Virus record (IMG/VR): IMGVR_UViG_3300009098_000005 | Span: 1-42,531 of that record | Strand: one strand, 5' to 3' | DNA: 42,531 nucleotides | Source of the DNA: a virus | Shown: positions 29,461 through 36,168 of the stretch, piece by piece | Numbering within the stretch: position 1 is the stretch's first letter | Layout: each line of letters starts with the position of its first letter | Program-made: the position numbers and the translations under genes | Notes under the pieces: model-generated | What the model was told of the DNA's origin: nothing | The model's database searches: none | The model's input: the letters and a program-made list of their open reading frames with translations, nothing else

Positions 29461-30255
29461 CTAGCGTCCGAAGACGGCGGCGCGGATGCGCGCGTCGGGG
29501 GAGTCGCGCCCGACGGCGCCCACCCCCACGACCTCGTCTGGTTCCTCGCGGCTGGCCCGCTCGCCGAGCACGACCTGCTTGAGGACGGCCGGGTTGCGGC
29601 GCAAGGCGGCCTCGGCGGCCTTGGCGCCCTCGGCCCGCCAGTGCTTCTCGAGCGCGGCGAGCACGGTCTGGGTCGTCTGCTGCCGCCCGTCGATCCCGAC
29701 GGTGGTCGCGCGCAGGCGCGCCGCCTCGGTCTGGTCGGGGAGCGCGGCGAGGAGCGGCTCGAGGTAGGCGGTGTCGAAGTGGGTGGCCAGGCCCGTGACC
29801 TCGGCGGCCATGCCCTCGTGCGCGCGGGCGGCGGCGATCTCGGCGGCCTTGATCTCGCCGAGCGCCCAGGTGTCGCCCTGCTCGGCGAGCTGGGCTTGGG
29901 CCCACCGATCGCCCTTCTCGGCCATCTGGCGGATGGGGGCGAGGTCGCCCTGGCTGGCCCGCTCGACGGCCCAGTCGCGGCGCTCCCTGGCGATCTCCCG
30001 GTCCTTGGCCGACTGGACGGCGCGCTGGTACTCCTCCCGCGTCAGCGTGACCCGATCGGGATCACTGGCCGGCTCGGCGGGTGTGCTCGCCTGCTCCTTC
30101 GGGGCGTCGGAAGACTCGTCGGAGGCGAACAGACCGCTGACCGTTCGGATCGCGCGGTCGAAGATGGACCCCCCGCCGGACTCCCTAGCCTCGCTCGAAG
30201 CAGCGGCCCCCTCGGCCGCGCCGTCCTGACCGACTGAACCGGGATCTGTCGCCAT
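29461..30255 (-). CDS. Scaffolding-type protein
   Basis: A 264-residue protein with GAGG four to five bases before the ATG. A Ser/Gly/Glu-rich disordered N-terminus (1-75) is followed by long charged helices (TREEYQRAVQSAKDREIARERR, DLAPIRQMAEKGDRWAQAQLAEQG, VLAALEKHWRAEGAKAAEAAL) and a short tail. Charged, helical and directly upstream of the capsid gene: the profile of a phage scaffold. No protease motif is seen. Confidence 0.8.
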   Translation of the reverse strand: MATDPGSVGQDGAAEGAAASSEARESGGGSIFDRAIRTVSGLFASDESSDAPKEQASTPAEPASDPDRVTLTREEYQRAVQSAKDREIARERRDWAVERASQGDLAPIRQMAEKGDRWAQAQLAEQGDTWALGEIKAAEIAAARAHEGMAAEVTGLATHFDTAYLEPLLAALPDQTEAARLRATTVGIDGRQQTTQTVLAALEKHWRAEGAKAAEAALRRNPAVLKQVVLGERASREEPDEVVGVGAVGRDSPDARIRAAVFGR

Positions 30256-30275
30256 GCCGCCTCGTTTCGGGCAAC

Positions 30276-30305
30276 AAAAAAACGGCCACCCCCGAAGGGA
30301 TGACC
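30276..30305 (-). terminator. Intrinsic terminator directly upstream of the scaffold gene
   Basis: On the minus strand the arms 30297-30305 and 30284-30292 form a perfect 9-bp stem (including two G-U pairs) with a TTCG loop, followed by T7 (30276-30282) and GTTGCCC. It lies only 21 bases before the scaffold ATG, leaving no room for a promoter in between. Confidence 0.85.
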
Positions 30306-30332
30306 GCTCTCACCGAGTTGGGTACTGCCGCA

Positions 30333-30361
30333 AGCCTAGCCTGTCGCCCGGTTCTCCGCAA
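30333..30361 (-). promoter_or_regulatory. Candidate promoter of the head-tail-lysis operon
   Basis: On the minus strand TTGCGG (complement of 30356-30361) and TAGGCT (complement of 30333-30338) have a 17-base spacer. Transcription would start near 30326 and then meet the terminator hairpin at 30305, so the terminator would be an attenuator in the leader. The same TAGGCT -10 is used for the small HTH gene. Confidence 0.55.
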
Positions 30362-30368
30362 CAGGGGC

Positions 30369-30374
30369 TAGACT
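30369..30374 (+). promoter_or_regulatory. -10 box of the leaderless gene at 30381
   Basis: TAGACT six bases before the GTG at 30381. It lies back to back with the leftward promoter at 30333-30361. Confidence 0.65.
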
Positions 30375-30380
30375 GGGGCG

Positions 30381-30692
30381 GTGAGCGACGACGTCGAGAC
30401 GGGTCGCGAGGACGTCGAGCGCGTGTCGATCCCGCGCACGGCGCTCGACGAGATGATCGCCACCGTCGCCACCCTGCGCGCCGTGCTCGAGCCGCTGCTG
30501 GACGACCCCTTCTACATCACCGCGTTCGACCGACCGCAACGCTTCGTGTGCGTGTTCTGCCGGGACATCCAGGGCCACAGCGCGACGCACCACCCCGACT
30601 GCCCGGTCCTGCGGCGCGACGTGCTGCTGGGCCGCACGCCACCGCGCGCCCTCGACGCCGGCGTCTCGACCGCGCTCGAGAACCTCGACTAG
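30381..30692 (+). CDS. Moron-like plus-strand gene with CPVLRRD zinc module
   Basis: A 103-residue protein on the plus strand inside the leftward late region. Residues 15-45 are helical; C57 and C60 (CVFC), H66/H70/H71 and C74 in HHPDCPVLRRDVLLGR form a zinc site shared with the C-terminus of the protein at 2660. The start GTG has no ribosome site but TAGACT lies six bases upstream, so it is leaderless. Opposite orientation, own promoter and an unlinked function mark it as a moron, probably expressed from host polymerase even when late genes are silent. Confidence 0.78.
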   Translation: MSDDVETGREDVERVSIPRTALDEMIATVATLRAVLEPLLDDPFYITAFDRPQRFVCVFCRDIQGHSATHHPDCPVLRRDVLLGRTPPRALDAGVSTALENLD

Positions 30693-30832
30693 TCGGCGGG
30701 GTAGCTCCCCGCCCACGTCGCCGGACACGCCCGGCACAAAAGGCGCCGGCCGAAGGACCAGTCGCACCGCTCCGACCGCCCGCAGACGCGGACCCGCCAG
30801 TACCGCGCCCGCGCCGAACGGGTCCAGGTCAC
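30689..30832 (-). CDS. Small four-Cys protein
   Basis: A 47-residue protein starting at GTG overlapping the stop of the coiled-coil gene (GTGA) and converging by four bases with the plus-strand gene. C17, C23, C36 and C39 (VCGRSERCDWSFGRRLLCRACP) make a zinc-finger-like pattern in a very basic, Trp-rich peptide. No family recognised. Confidence 0.6.
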   Translation of the reverse strand: MTWTRSARARYWRVRVCGRSERCDWSFGRRLLCRACPATWAGSYPAD

Positions 30833-31851
30833 CGTGCCCACTGGTCGCGCGTGGCTGGGGTGGCGGTCAGCCCGGGTGGTGGCGCGACGGGGAGGGTGGC
30901 GAGTGCCGGGGGCACCACCGGGGCCACGGGCGCGACCGGCGCCGGGGCGACCGGGGCGGCGACGGGGGTCTTGTAGAGGCTGAGGGCGCGGCTGACCTCG
31001 CGGTCGGCGATGGCGTTCACGTCGGGCATGTCGAAGGAGAAGGCACCCGGGCTGAAGTTGACGGGACCACCCCCGCTCGAGAGGGTGTTGAGGGCGGTAC
31101 TGAACTCGGCGCCGAAGGTGGGGCCGACGCGGTAGGGGAGGAGCTTGAGGGCGGTGGAGACGGCGTCCTGGCCGGCGTCGTAGCCGAACTTCCGGTCGGC
31201 CTCGGCGCGGCGGGTCTCCTCTTTCTCGCGGGCGCTGACCTGCTCCTGCTGGTACTGCTCGCGGTCGGTGCGGGCCTTCTCCTCGGCGCGTCTCGCGGCG
31301 TCCTGGGCGCGGGCCTCGGCGGCGCGCTTGAGGGGGGTCTCGACCTGGTCGCGGTAGTCGCGGTCGTACTTCCTGTCGGCCTCGTCGGCGCTGAGCTTGC
31401 CCTGGGCGATGTTGTTGGCGCGCTCCTCCCGCAGGGCCGCCACCTTGGCGGCGGCCTCGGCCGAGGTGATGGCGCGGGTCTCGGTCCGGTCGGCGCGGCT
31501 CTGGGCGCTGGTCTGGTTGGCGGCGGTCTGGGCGGCGGTCTTGCGGGCCTGGTCCTCGGTGGCGCGGTTGTGGCGCTCGGTGTCGGAGCCAGCGCCGGCA
31601 CCGGGTTTGATAGCGGTGCCGGCGTCGGTCGGCTCGATGTCCCCGTCGGGGCTGGTGACGGCGACCAGCTCGGTGCCGTCGTTGAAGACGTACTTGTACT
31701 TGGGCGTCGGGTTGGGCTGCTTGGACCTGATCGGCTGGCCGGTCGGGTCGATGTTGGGCGTCTCGACGTCGAGCTCGGGGTTGACGGCCTGGGGCGTGCC
31801 GGCCAGCCCGCCGTGCTGGCTGATGAGGCGCTGGAACTCGCCGGGCTTCAT
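30829..31851 (-). CDS. Coiled-coil virion-operon protein
   Basis: A 340-residue protein with AGGAG eight bases before the ATG. The N-terminal 60 residues hold KYKYVFNDGTELVAV, then residues 90-245 are a highly charged Ala/Arg/Glu coiled coil, then a Gly/Ser segment (LSSGGGPVNFSPGAFSFDMPD), and a Pro/Ala/Val-rich tail (about 290-330). Location after the giant internal protein suggests an ejection or internal virion protein. No named family. Confidence 0.7.
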   Translation of the reverse strand: MKPGEFQRLISQHGGLAGTPQAVNPELDVETPNIDPTGQPIRSKQPNPTPKYKYVFNDGTELVAVTSPDGDIEPTDAGTAIKPGAGAGSDTERHNRATEDQARKTAAQTAANQTSAQSRADRTETRAITSAEAAAKVAALREERANNIAQGKLSADEADRKYDRDYRDQVETPLKRAAEARAQDAARRAEEKARTDREQYQQEQVSAREKEETRRAEADRKFGYDAGQDAVSTALKLLPYRVGPTFGAEFSTALNTLSSGGGPVNFSPGAFSFDMPDVNAIADREVSRALSLYKTPVAAPVAPAPVAPVAPVVPPALATLPVAPPPGLTATPATRDQWAR

Positions 31852-31886
31852 CCGAATCTCCTATGGCGCCGGGGTGGGTGCTCGCG

Positions 31887-31892
31887 TAGGGT
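31887..31892 (+). promoter_or_regulatory. -10 box of the leaderless gene at 31899
   Basis: TAGGGT six bases before the GTG at 31899, the same spacing as the other leaderless units. No clear -35. Confidence 0.5.
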
Positions 31893-31898
31893 GCCGGG

Positions 31899-32117
31899 GT
31901 GCAACCGCACTCCGACCGCATCGGCTACGCCACCTCGGCGCTGTTCGTCCTGATCAGCGCCGGGTTCTGGCGGTTTCACGTCGTTTTCGCGCCGATCCCG
32001 CCGCCGGGCTACCCCATCCCCGATTGGTGGGTGATGCCGCTGATGGTGGTGTGGCTCGCGACGCTGTGCGCGGTCGCGGCCGGGGCGGACTGGCTGCGGC
32101 GCCGGCTCAGCGACTAG
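31899..32117 (+). CDS. Moron-like two-span membrane protein
   Basis: A 72-residue plus-strand protein. Spans at about 9-28 (IGYATSALFVLISAGFWRFHVV) and 43-64 (WWVMPLMVVWLATLCAVAAGAD) are linked by a Pro-rich loop and followed by an Arg-rich end. It starts at GTG, leaderless, and converges with the 1353-residue gene, overlapping its last 11 bases. An isolated membrane protein with its own promoter inside the virion operon is typical of superinfection-exclusion or conversion genes; that role is inferred. Confidence 0.65.
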   Translation: MQPHSDRIGYATSALFVLISAGFWRFHVVFAPIPPPGYPIPDWWVMPLMVVWLATLCAVAAGADWLRRRLSD

Positions 32118-35100
32118 CACCGGCCGTCGCCTTCTCGCGGTAGCGCCGACTCAGCTCGGCCGACCCGAGCTCGCCGAACAGGATGCCACCCGCCGCCGTC
32201 CGCGCCCGCTCGACCGCGCCCTGCAGGATCTTCTGGCGCGTCTCGCGGGGCAGGGCGGCGAAGCGGGGGTCGGCGGTGATCTTGCCGACCGTGTCGGCGA
32301 TGAGACCGCCCGCGATCTCCTGGTGGCGCTGCTGGTCGGCGGGGGAGAGCGGCACCGACTTGACCTCCTTGGGGGGTGCGCCGATGTCGGCGCCGTTGTC
32401 GAGCAGCACCTGGAGCACCTGGTCGGGTCGGCCCTCGCTCGAGCGGAGGGGGATCAGGGCGCCGAGCCCCTGCTGCTCGTTCGTGACGTCGCGGCCCAGC
32501 ACGTCCTGCTTCGCCGGTAGCCCCTCGCGCAGACCGGGGAAGCGCCCCGCCAGCGCCTGACCGATATCGCCCTTGCCCGGTTGACGGATGAGCGGGTCGG
32601 TCATCTGGCCGACGGTGTTGATCGCCGCGCCCATGGGGACGAGCGTCTGGACGTACTGGCTGAGCCACTGCTGGCCGAACCGCTCGGGGTCGTTGATCGC
32701 CTTGTAGACCGCGCCGATGCCCTGGAGGTAGTTCTGCTCGGTCAGCACCTTGGCCGAGCGGCCGAAGGCGTCGAGCACCTTGTCCCCCGTGGTGGCGCCC
32801 GGCTTGGCGTAGGTCTGCGCCTCGGCCGCGCCCGCCATCAACGAGAGCGGGATCGCGACCGGGCCCCAGTTCGTGTAGGAGACCCAGCGCCCGCCGACGT
32901 TGACCGAGTACCGTCCCCAGCCCTGCGCCTCGAGCATCTTGAGCTTCTCGGGGTCGTCGGGCCCGGCGCCCGAGATGTTGCCCTCCATCGCCTGGCCGTA
33001 CATCCACGCCGAGGCGGCCGTGCCCAGCACGTTGTCGGTCAGCCGCGGCCCGAGGGGGCGTACCCCTTTGGGCAGATCCTTGCCGCCGCGGTAGACGCCG
33101 CGCGCCACGTCGATGCCGGTGCCGACCAGGCCGAGCGGCGAGCGGTCGATGCCGCGCGCGGTGATGTGGTAGACGGTCCGGAGGAACGGGATGATCGCCG
33201 GCCCCACGATCTTGTACTGCTGGGCCTTGTTCAGCAGTTGGCCGAGATCGCCCATGTCGCCCTTGAAGGTCATGTCGTTCGCCGCGATCTCGGCCCGCTT
33301 CAGGGCCGACGGGGTCGGCGTCTCGATCAGGTCGGCGACCCGCTCCGTCCAGGCGGTGCCCCTGAGCCCCTCCTTGTTCGCCTGGATGGCGGCCTCGCGG
33401 GCGACGTGCATGGAGCGGCCGACAGAGAGCATCACCTCGTCGGTCGCCTGCGCGACGGTCATCGGCGCCTCGAGCGCGCGGGCCACGCCCTTCGCGAGCG
33501 GGTTCGACACCCGCGCCGAGACGGACCGGGGCACGTCGCCGGCCAGGGCCTGCTCCTCGGTGATGCCCTTGGGGATCGTCTCCATGGCCGGCTTGAGCCC
33601 GCGCTGCAGCCCCGCCCACATCGCCCGCGCCTCGGGGACGATCTCGCCGGGATGGCCCCGCACCGTGGACATCACCGCGTCGGTGGCGAGCTTCCACGGC
33701 ACCTCGGTCCCGCCCGAGAGGAGGTTGACCAGGATCGTGCGCGGCCCCGAGAGCATCGCGTTCTTGCGCAGCAGCTCCCACCAGTCGTTGAACCCGACCG
33801 GGGGCGCCTCCTTGCGCGCCCAGAAGGCCGCCTGCGCGAAGACGTCCCCTCCGTCCGCGAGCAGCTTCTGGTACTCGGCGACGGCCTTGTTGGCCTGCTC
33901 GGCCCCACCCACCGCCTTGTAGATCCGCTCGACCGCCCCGCCGGGGTTGGCGATCGAGTCGCGCGCGTGGGCCGAGTAGGCGCGCAGCGTGCGACCCGCC
34001 TCGGCTCGAGCACCTTCAGCGATGCGACTCAGGTCGTTGAGCTTCATCCCCTGCGCGATCGACTCGGCGATCATCGCGGGCGTTGCGTCGTGGGGCGCCT
34101 TCGCGATAGCAGCGGTCAGGTCGTTGAGCAGCATCGCCTGGCCGGTGACCGCGTTCCTGAGCGCCCGGGTCTCCTCGGTGTTGTGGGCCTTCCCGGCCTT
34201 GCCGCCCGCGATGAGCTGATCGACCGACCGGCCCAGGTCGTCGGCCATCCGCTCGGCCGCCGCGTCGGGGATCACGCCGCGGCGCTGCTTCATCCAGAAG
34301 GCGCCGTCGGTGGCGGCCTGCTGGATGACGTCGCGCACGCCCTCGGGGAACTTGTCGAGCCGGATGCGGGCCACCTCGGCGGCGGTGGCGGCGGCGGTCC
34401 TGATCGACGGGACGACCGCGCCGGCCACCTTCCCCGCGACCGTGGCGCCGGCGTTCGCGATTGGCTCGCCCGTCATCGCCAACGCGAACGGCAGCCCACG
34501 CTCGACCGACCGGTTCATCTCCTCCGCGGTGACCTGTGGCCCGCCCGCCGCGATGCGCGCATCCCGCGCCGCCTGCTCCTCGGGCGTGCCGTGGATGAAG
34601 GTGGACCGGTCCGTGTTCGCCTGCTCGATCGCCCCCACCAGCACGTCCCCGCCGGCGTCGAACGCTCCCACCGCCGCACGGCCCACGCTCTCCGCCGTCG
34701 GGAAGGGTGCCCCCGTGTCGTCGCTCGGGGCGCCGGGGTTGGGCACCGCCCAGGCCGGCACCAACGGCCCATCCGGGGACGCCCCCGCCTCGACACCACG
34801 CCGGTAGCGACCGGTCAGCTCGGCTGCTTGTGGCTCCTGATCGTTCAGCGGTGGCTCGGAGAGATCGGGCGTGGCACCCGCACCCACGCTCGGGGTGGGA
34901 CTCTGGGGGTTATCGACGAAGAGCGCCCCGTTGATGCCGCCGTCGAGGGTGGCGATCTGCTGCGCGCTCATCCACGAGCCGCCACCGCGCCGGGCCTCGC
35001 CGGTCTTGCCGACGTGGAGCTGCCCGGTCTGCTTGTCGTAGCCGTTGACGAAGTAGTAGTGGACGCCCGTGCTGATGATGACCGGGTTGCCGGCCGCGGC

Positions 35101-36168
35101 GTCGGCCGCGATCACCCCGAAGTCGGGGTTGGTGTCGAGCCGGGAGCTCACCCCCATCTGCGCGAGGAGCTTCTGCTCGTTGGCCACCCCGTTCATCCCG
35201 CCCTGGCTCGTCCAGCCGACCTGCTTGGCCAGCCGCCGTGCCTCACCGAGGTCGGGATTGCGCCCGTTGGCCTGGGCGAAGGCCAGCGCCGCGACCGGCC
35301 CGCACACGCTGTAGGCGTCCTCCGTCGGCAACCCCTGCTCGAATTGCCCGAGGGCCTCGACACCTGGCGACGCCTGCGGGCCACTTTTCGTGAATCCCGC
35401 CATGCTGGCGTCCTGACCGGCCTGATCCTCGCCCGCCCCGTAGCTGTACGCCTGGCGCCCCGCGCCGCTCGGCCGGGCGTTCCTGCCCTCGAGCAGTCCG
35501 AGCTGGTCGGAGGCGTTCTTCCACGCCCCGTACCCCTGAGCGTTGAAGATCTCGCGCGCAGCCCGCGCGTTCTGGACGGGATCGTTGAGGTCGTACCTCT
35601 GTGCGAGGTCGGGGTGGGCGCGGGCGTTGATCTGGAGGACGCCGTGCGAGTCCTCGACCTCGTCGGTCTTCTGGGCTGAGGCGCTCCCCCCGGACTCCCG
35701 CTCCATGATGGCGAGCATGTTCTCGACCGCCTCGGGGCCGAGGTCCCCGAAGGCCGCCTGCACCGCGCCCCGGTGCTGCTCCACCCCGGCACCGACGGGT
35801 CCGCGTGCTGTGGCCTGCGCGGCGCGCGACTGGGCCGTGAAGGACGCGCCGCTCGTCTGCTGCTCGTGCTGGGCGAACTGGGCGAACTGGGCGATCTGGG
35901 CGTCCTCGCGGGCGACGCGGGCCTGCCAGTCCTGCTCGGGCACGACGCGCTCGGCCTGCTCGGTCTGCGCCAGCGCCGCGATCTGGGCGTCTTCCTGCTG
36001 CGTGCGCGCCGTCCACGCCTGCTCGCGCTGCACGGGGGCGAGGGCGTCCTGCTGCTCGGCCGCCGCGAGGTCCGCGATCTGGGCGTCCTGGTCCGTGGTG
36101 AGCGCGGCGAACTGGGTGTCGGCGTGGGCGCGCCACTGCTCGACAGGGACCGGGGGAAGGCCCGGCAC
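32107..36168 (-). CDS. Giant internal virion/ejection protein with transglycosylase-like, papain-like and LPD38-like regions
   Basis: A 1353-residue protein from GTG. Residues 10-105 carry three repeats of the DAQIAxLAxxEQ type, a coiled-coil stalk. About 125-225 is a transglycosylase-like domain (LAIMERESGGSASAQ, SHGVLQINARAHPDLAQRYDL). About 275-415 is a papain/C39-like peptidase domain with Cys289 (YSVCGPVAALAFAQ), H370 and D378 (VHYYFVNGYD). From about 560 to 1200 are long helices and a block I recognise from LPD38-type polyvalent proteins (FLRTVYHITARGIDRSPLG, NVLGTAASAWMYGQ, WGRYSVNVGGRWVSYTNWGP). It is probably ejected with the DNA to cut peptidoglycan and pass the envelope. Confidence 0.85.
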   Translation of the reverse strand: MPGLPPVPVEQWRAHADTQFAALTTDQDAQIADLAAAEQQDALAPVQREQAWTARTQQEDAQIAALAQTEQAERVVPEQDWQARVAREDAQIAQFAQFAQHEQQTSGASFTAQSRAAQATARGPVGAGVEQHRGAVQAAFGDLGPEAVENMLAIMERESGGSASAQKTDEVEDSHGVLQINARAHPDLAQRYDLNDPVQNARAAREIFNAQGYGAWKNASDQLGLLEGRNARPSGAGRQAYSYGAGEDQAGQDASMAGFTKSGPQASPGVEALGQFEQGLPTEDAYSVCGPVAALAFAQANGRNPDLGEARRLAKQVGWTSQGGMNGVANEQKLLAQMGVSSRLDTNPDFGVIAADAAAGNPVIISTGVHYYFVNGYDKQTGQLHVGKTGEARRGGGSWMSAQQIATLDGGINGALFVDNPQSPTPSVGAGATPDLSEPPLNDQEPQAAELTGRYRRGVEAGASPDGPLVPAWAVPNPGAPSDDTGAPFPTAESVGRAAVGAFDAGGDVLVGAIEQANTDRSTFIHGTPEEQAARDARIAAGGPQVTAEEMNRSVERGLPFALAMTGEPIANAGATVAGKVAGAVVPSIRTAAATAAEVARIRLDKFPEGVRDVIQQAATDGAFWMKQRRGVIPDAAAERMADDLGRSVDQLIAGGKAGKAHNTEETRALRNAVTGQAMLLNDLTAAIAKAPHDATPAMIAESIAQGMKLNDLSRIAEGARAEAGRTLRAYSAHARDSIANPGGAVERIYKAVGGAEQANKAVAEYQKLLADGGDVFAQAAFWARKEAPPVGFNDWWELLRKNAMLSGPRTILVNLLSGGTEVPWKLATDAVMSTVRGHPGEIVPEARAMWAGLQRGLKPAMETIPKGITEEQALAGDVPRSVSARVSNPLAKGVARALEAPMTVAQATDEVMLSVGRSMHVAREAAIQANKEGLRGTAWTERVADLIETPTPSALKRAEIAANDMTFKGDMGDLGQLLNKAQQYKIVGPAIIPFLRTVYHITARGIDRSPLGLVGTGIDVARGVYRGGKDLPKGVRPLGPRLTDNVLGTAASAWMYGQAMEGNISGAGPDDPEKLKMLEAQGWGRYSVNVGGRWVSYTNWGPVAIPLSLMAGAAEAQTYAKPGATTGDKVLDAFGRSAKVLTEQNYLQGIGAVYKAINDPERFGQQWLSQYVQTLVPMGAAINTVGQMTDPLIRQPGKGDIGQALAGRFPGLREGLPAKQDVLGRDVTNEQQGLGALIPLRSSEGRPDQVLQVLLDNGADIGAPPKEVKSVPLSPADQQRHQEIAGGLIADTVGKITADPRFAALPRETRQKILQGAVERARTAAGGILFGELGSAELSRRYREKATAGASR

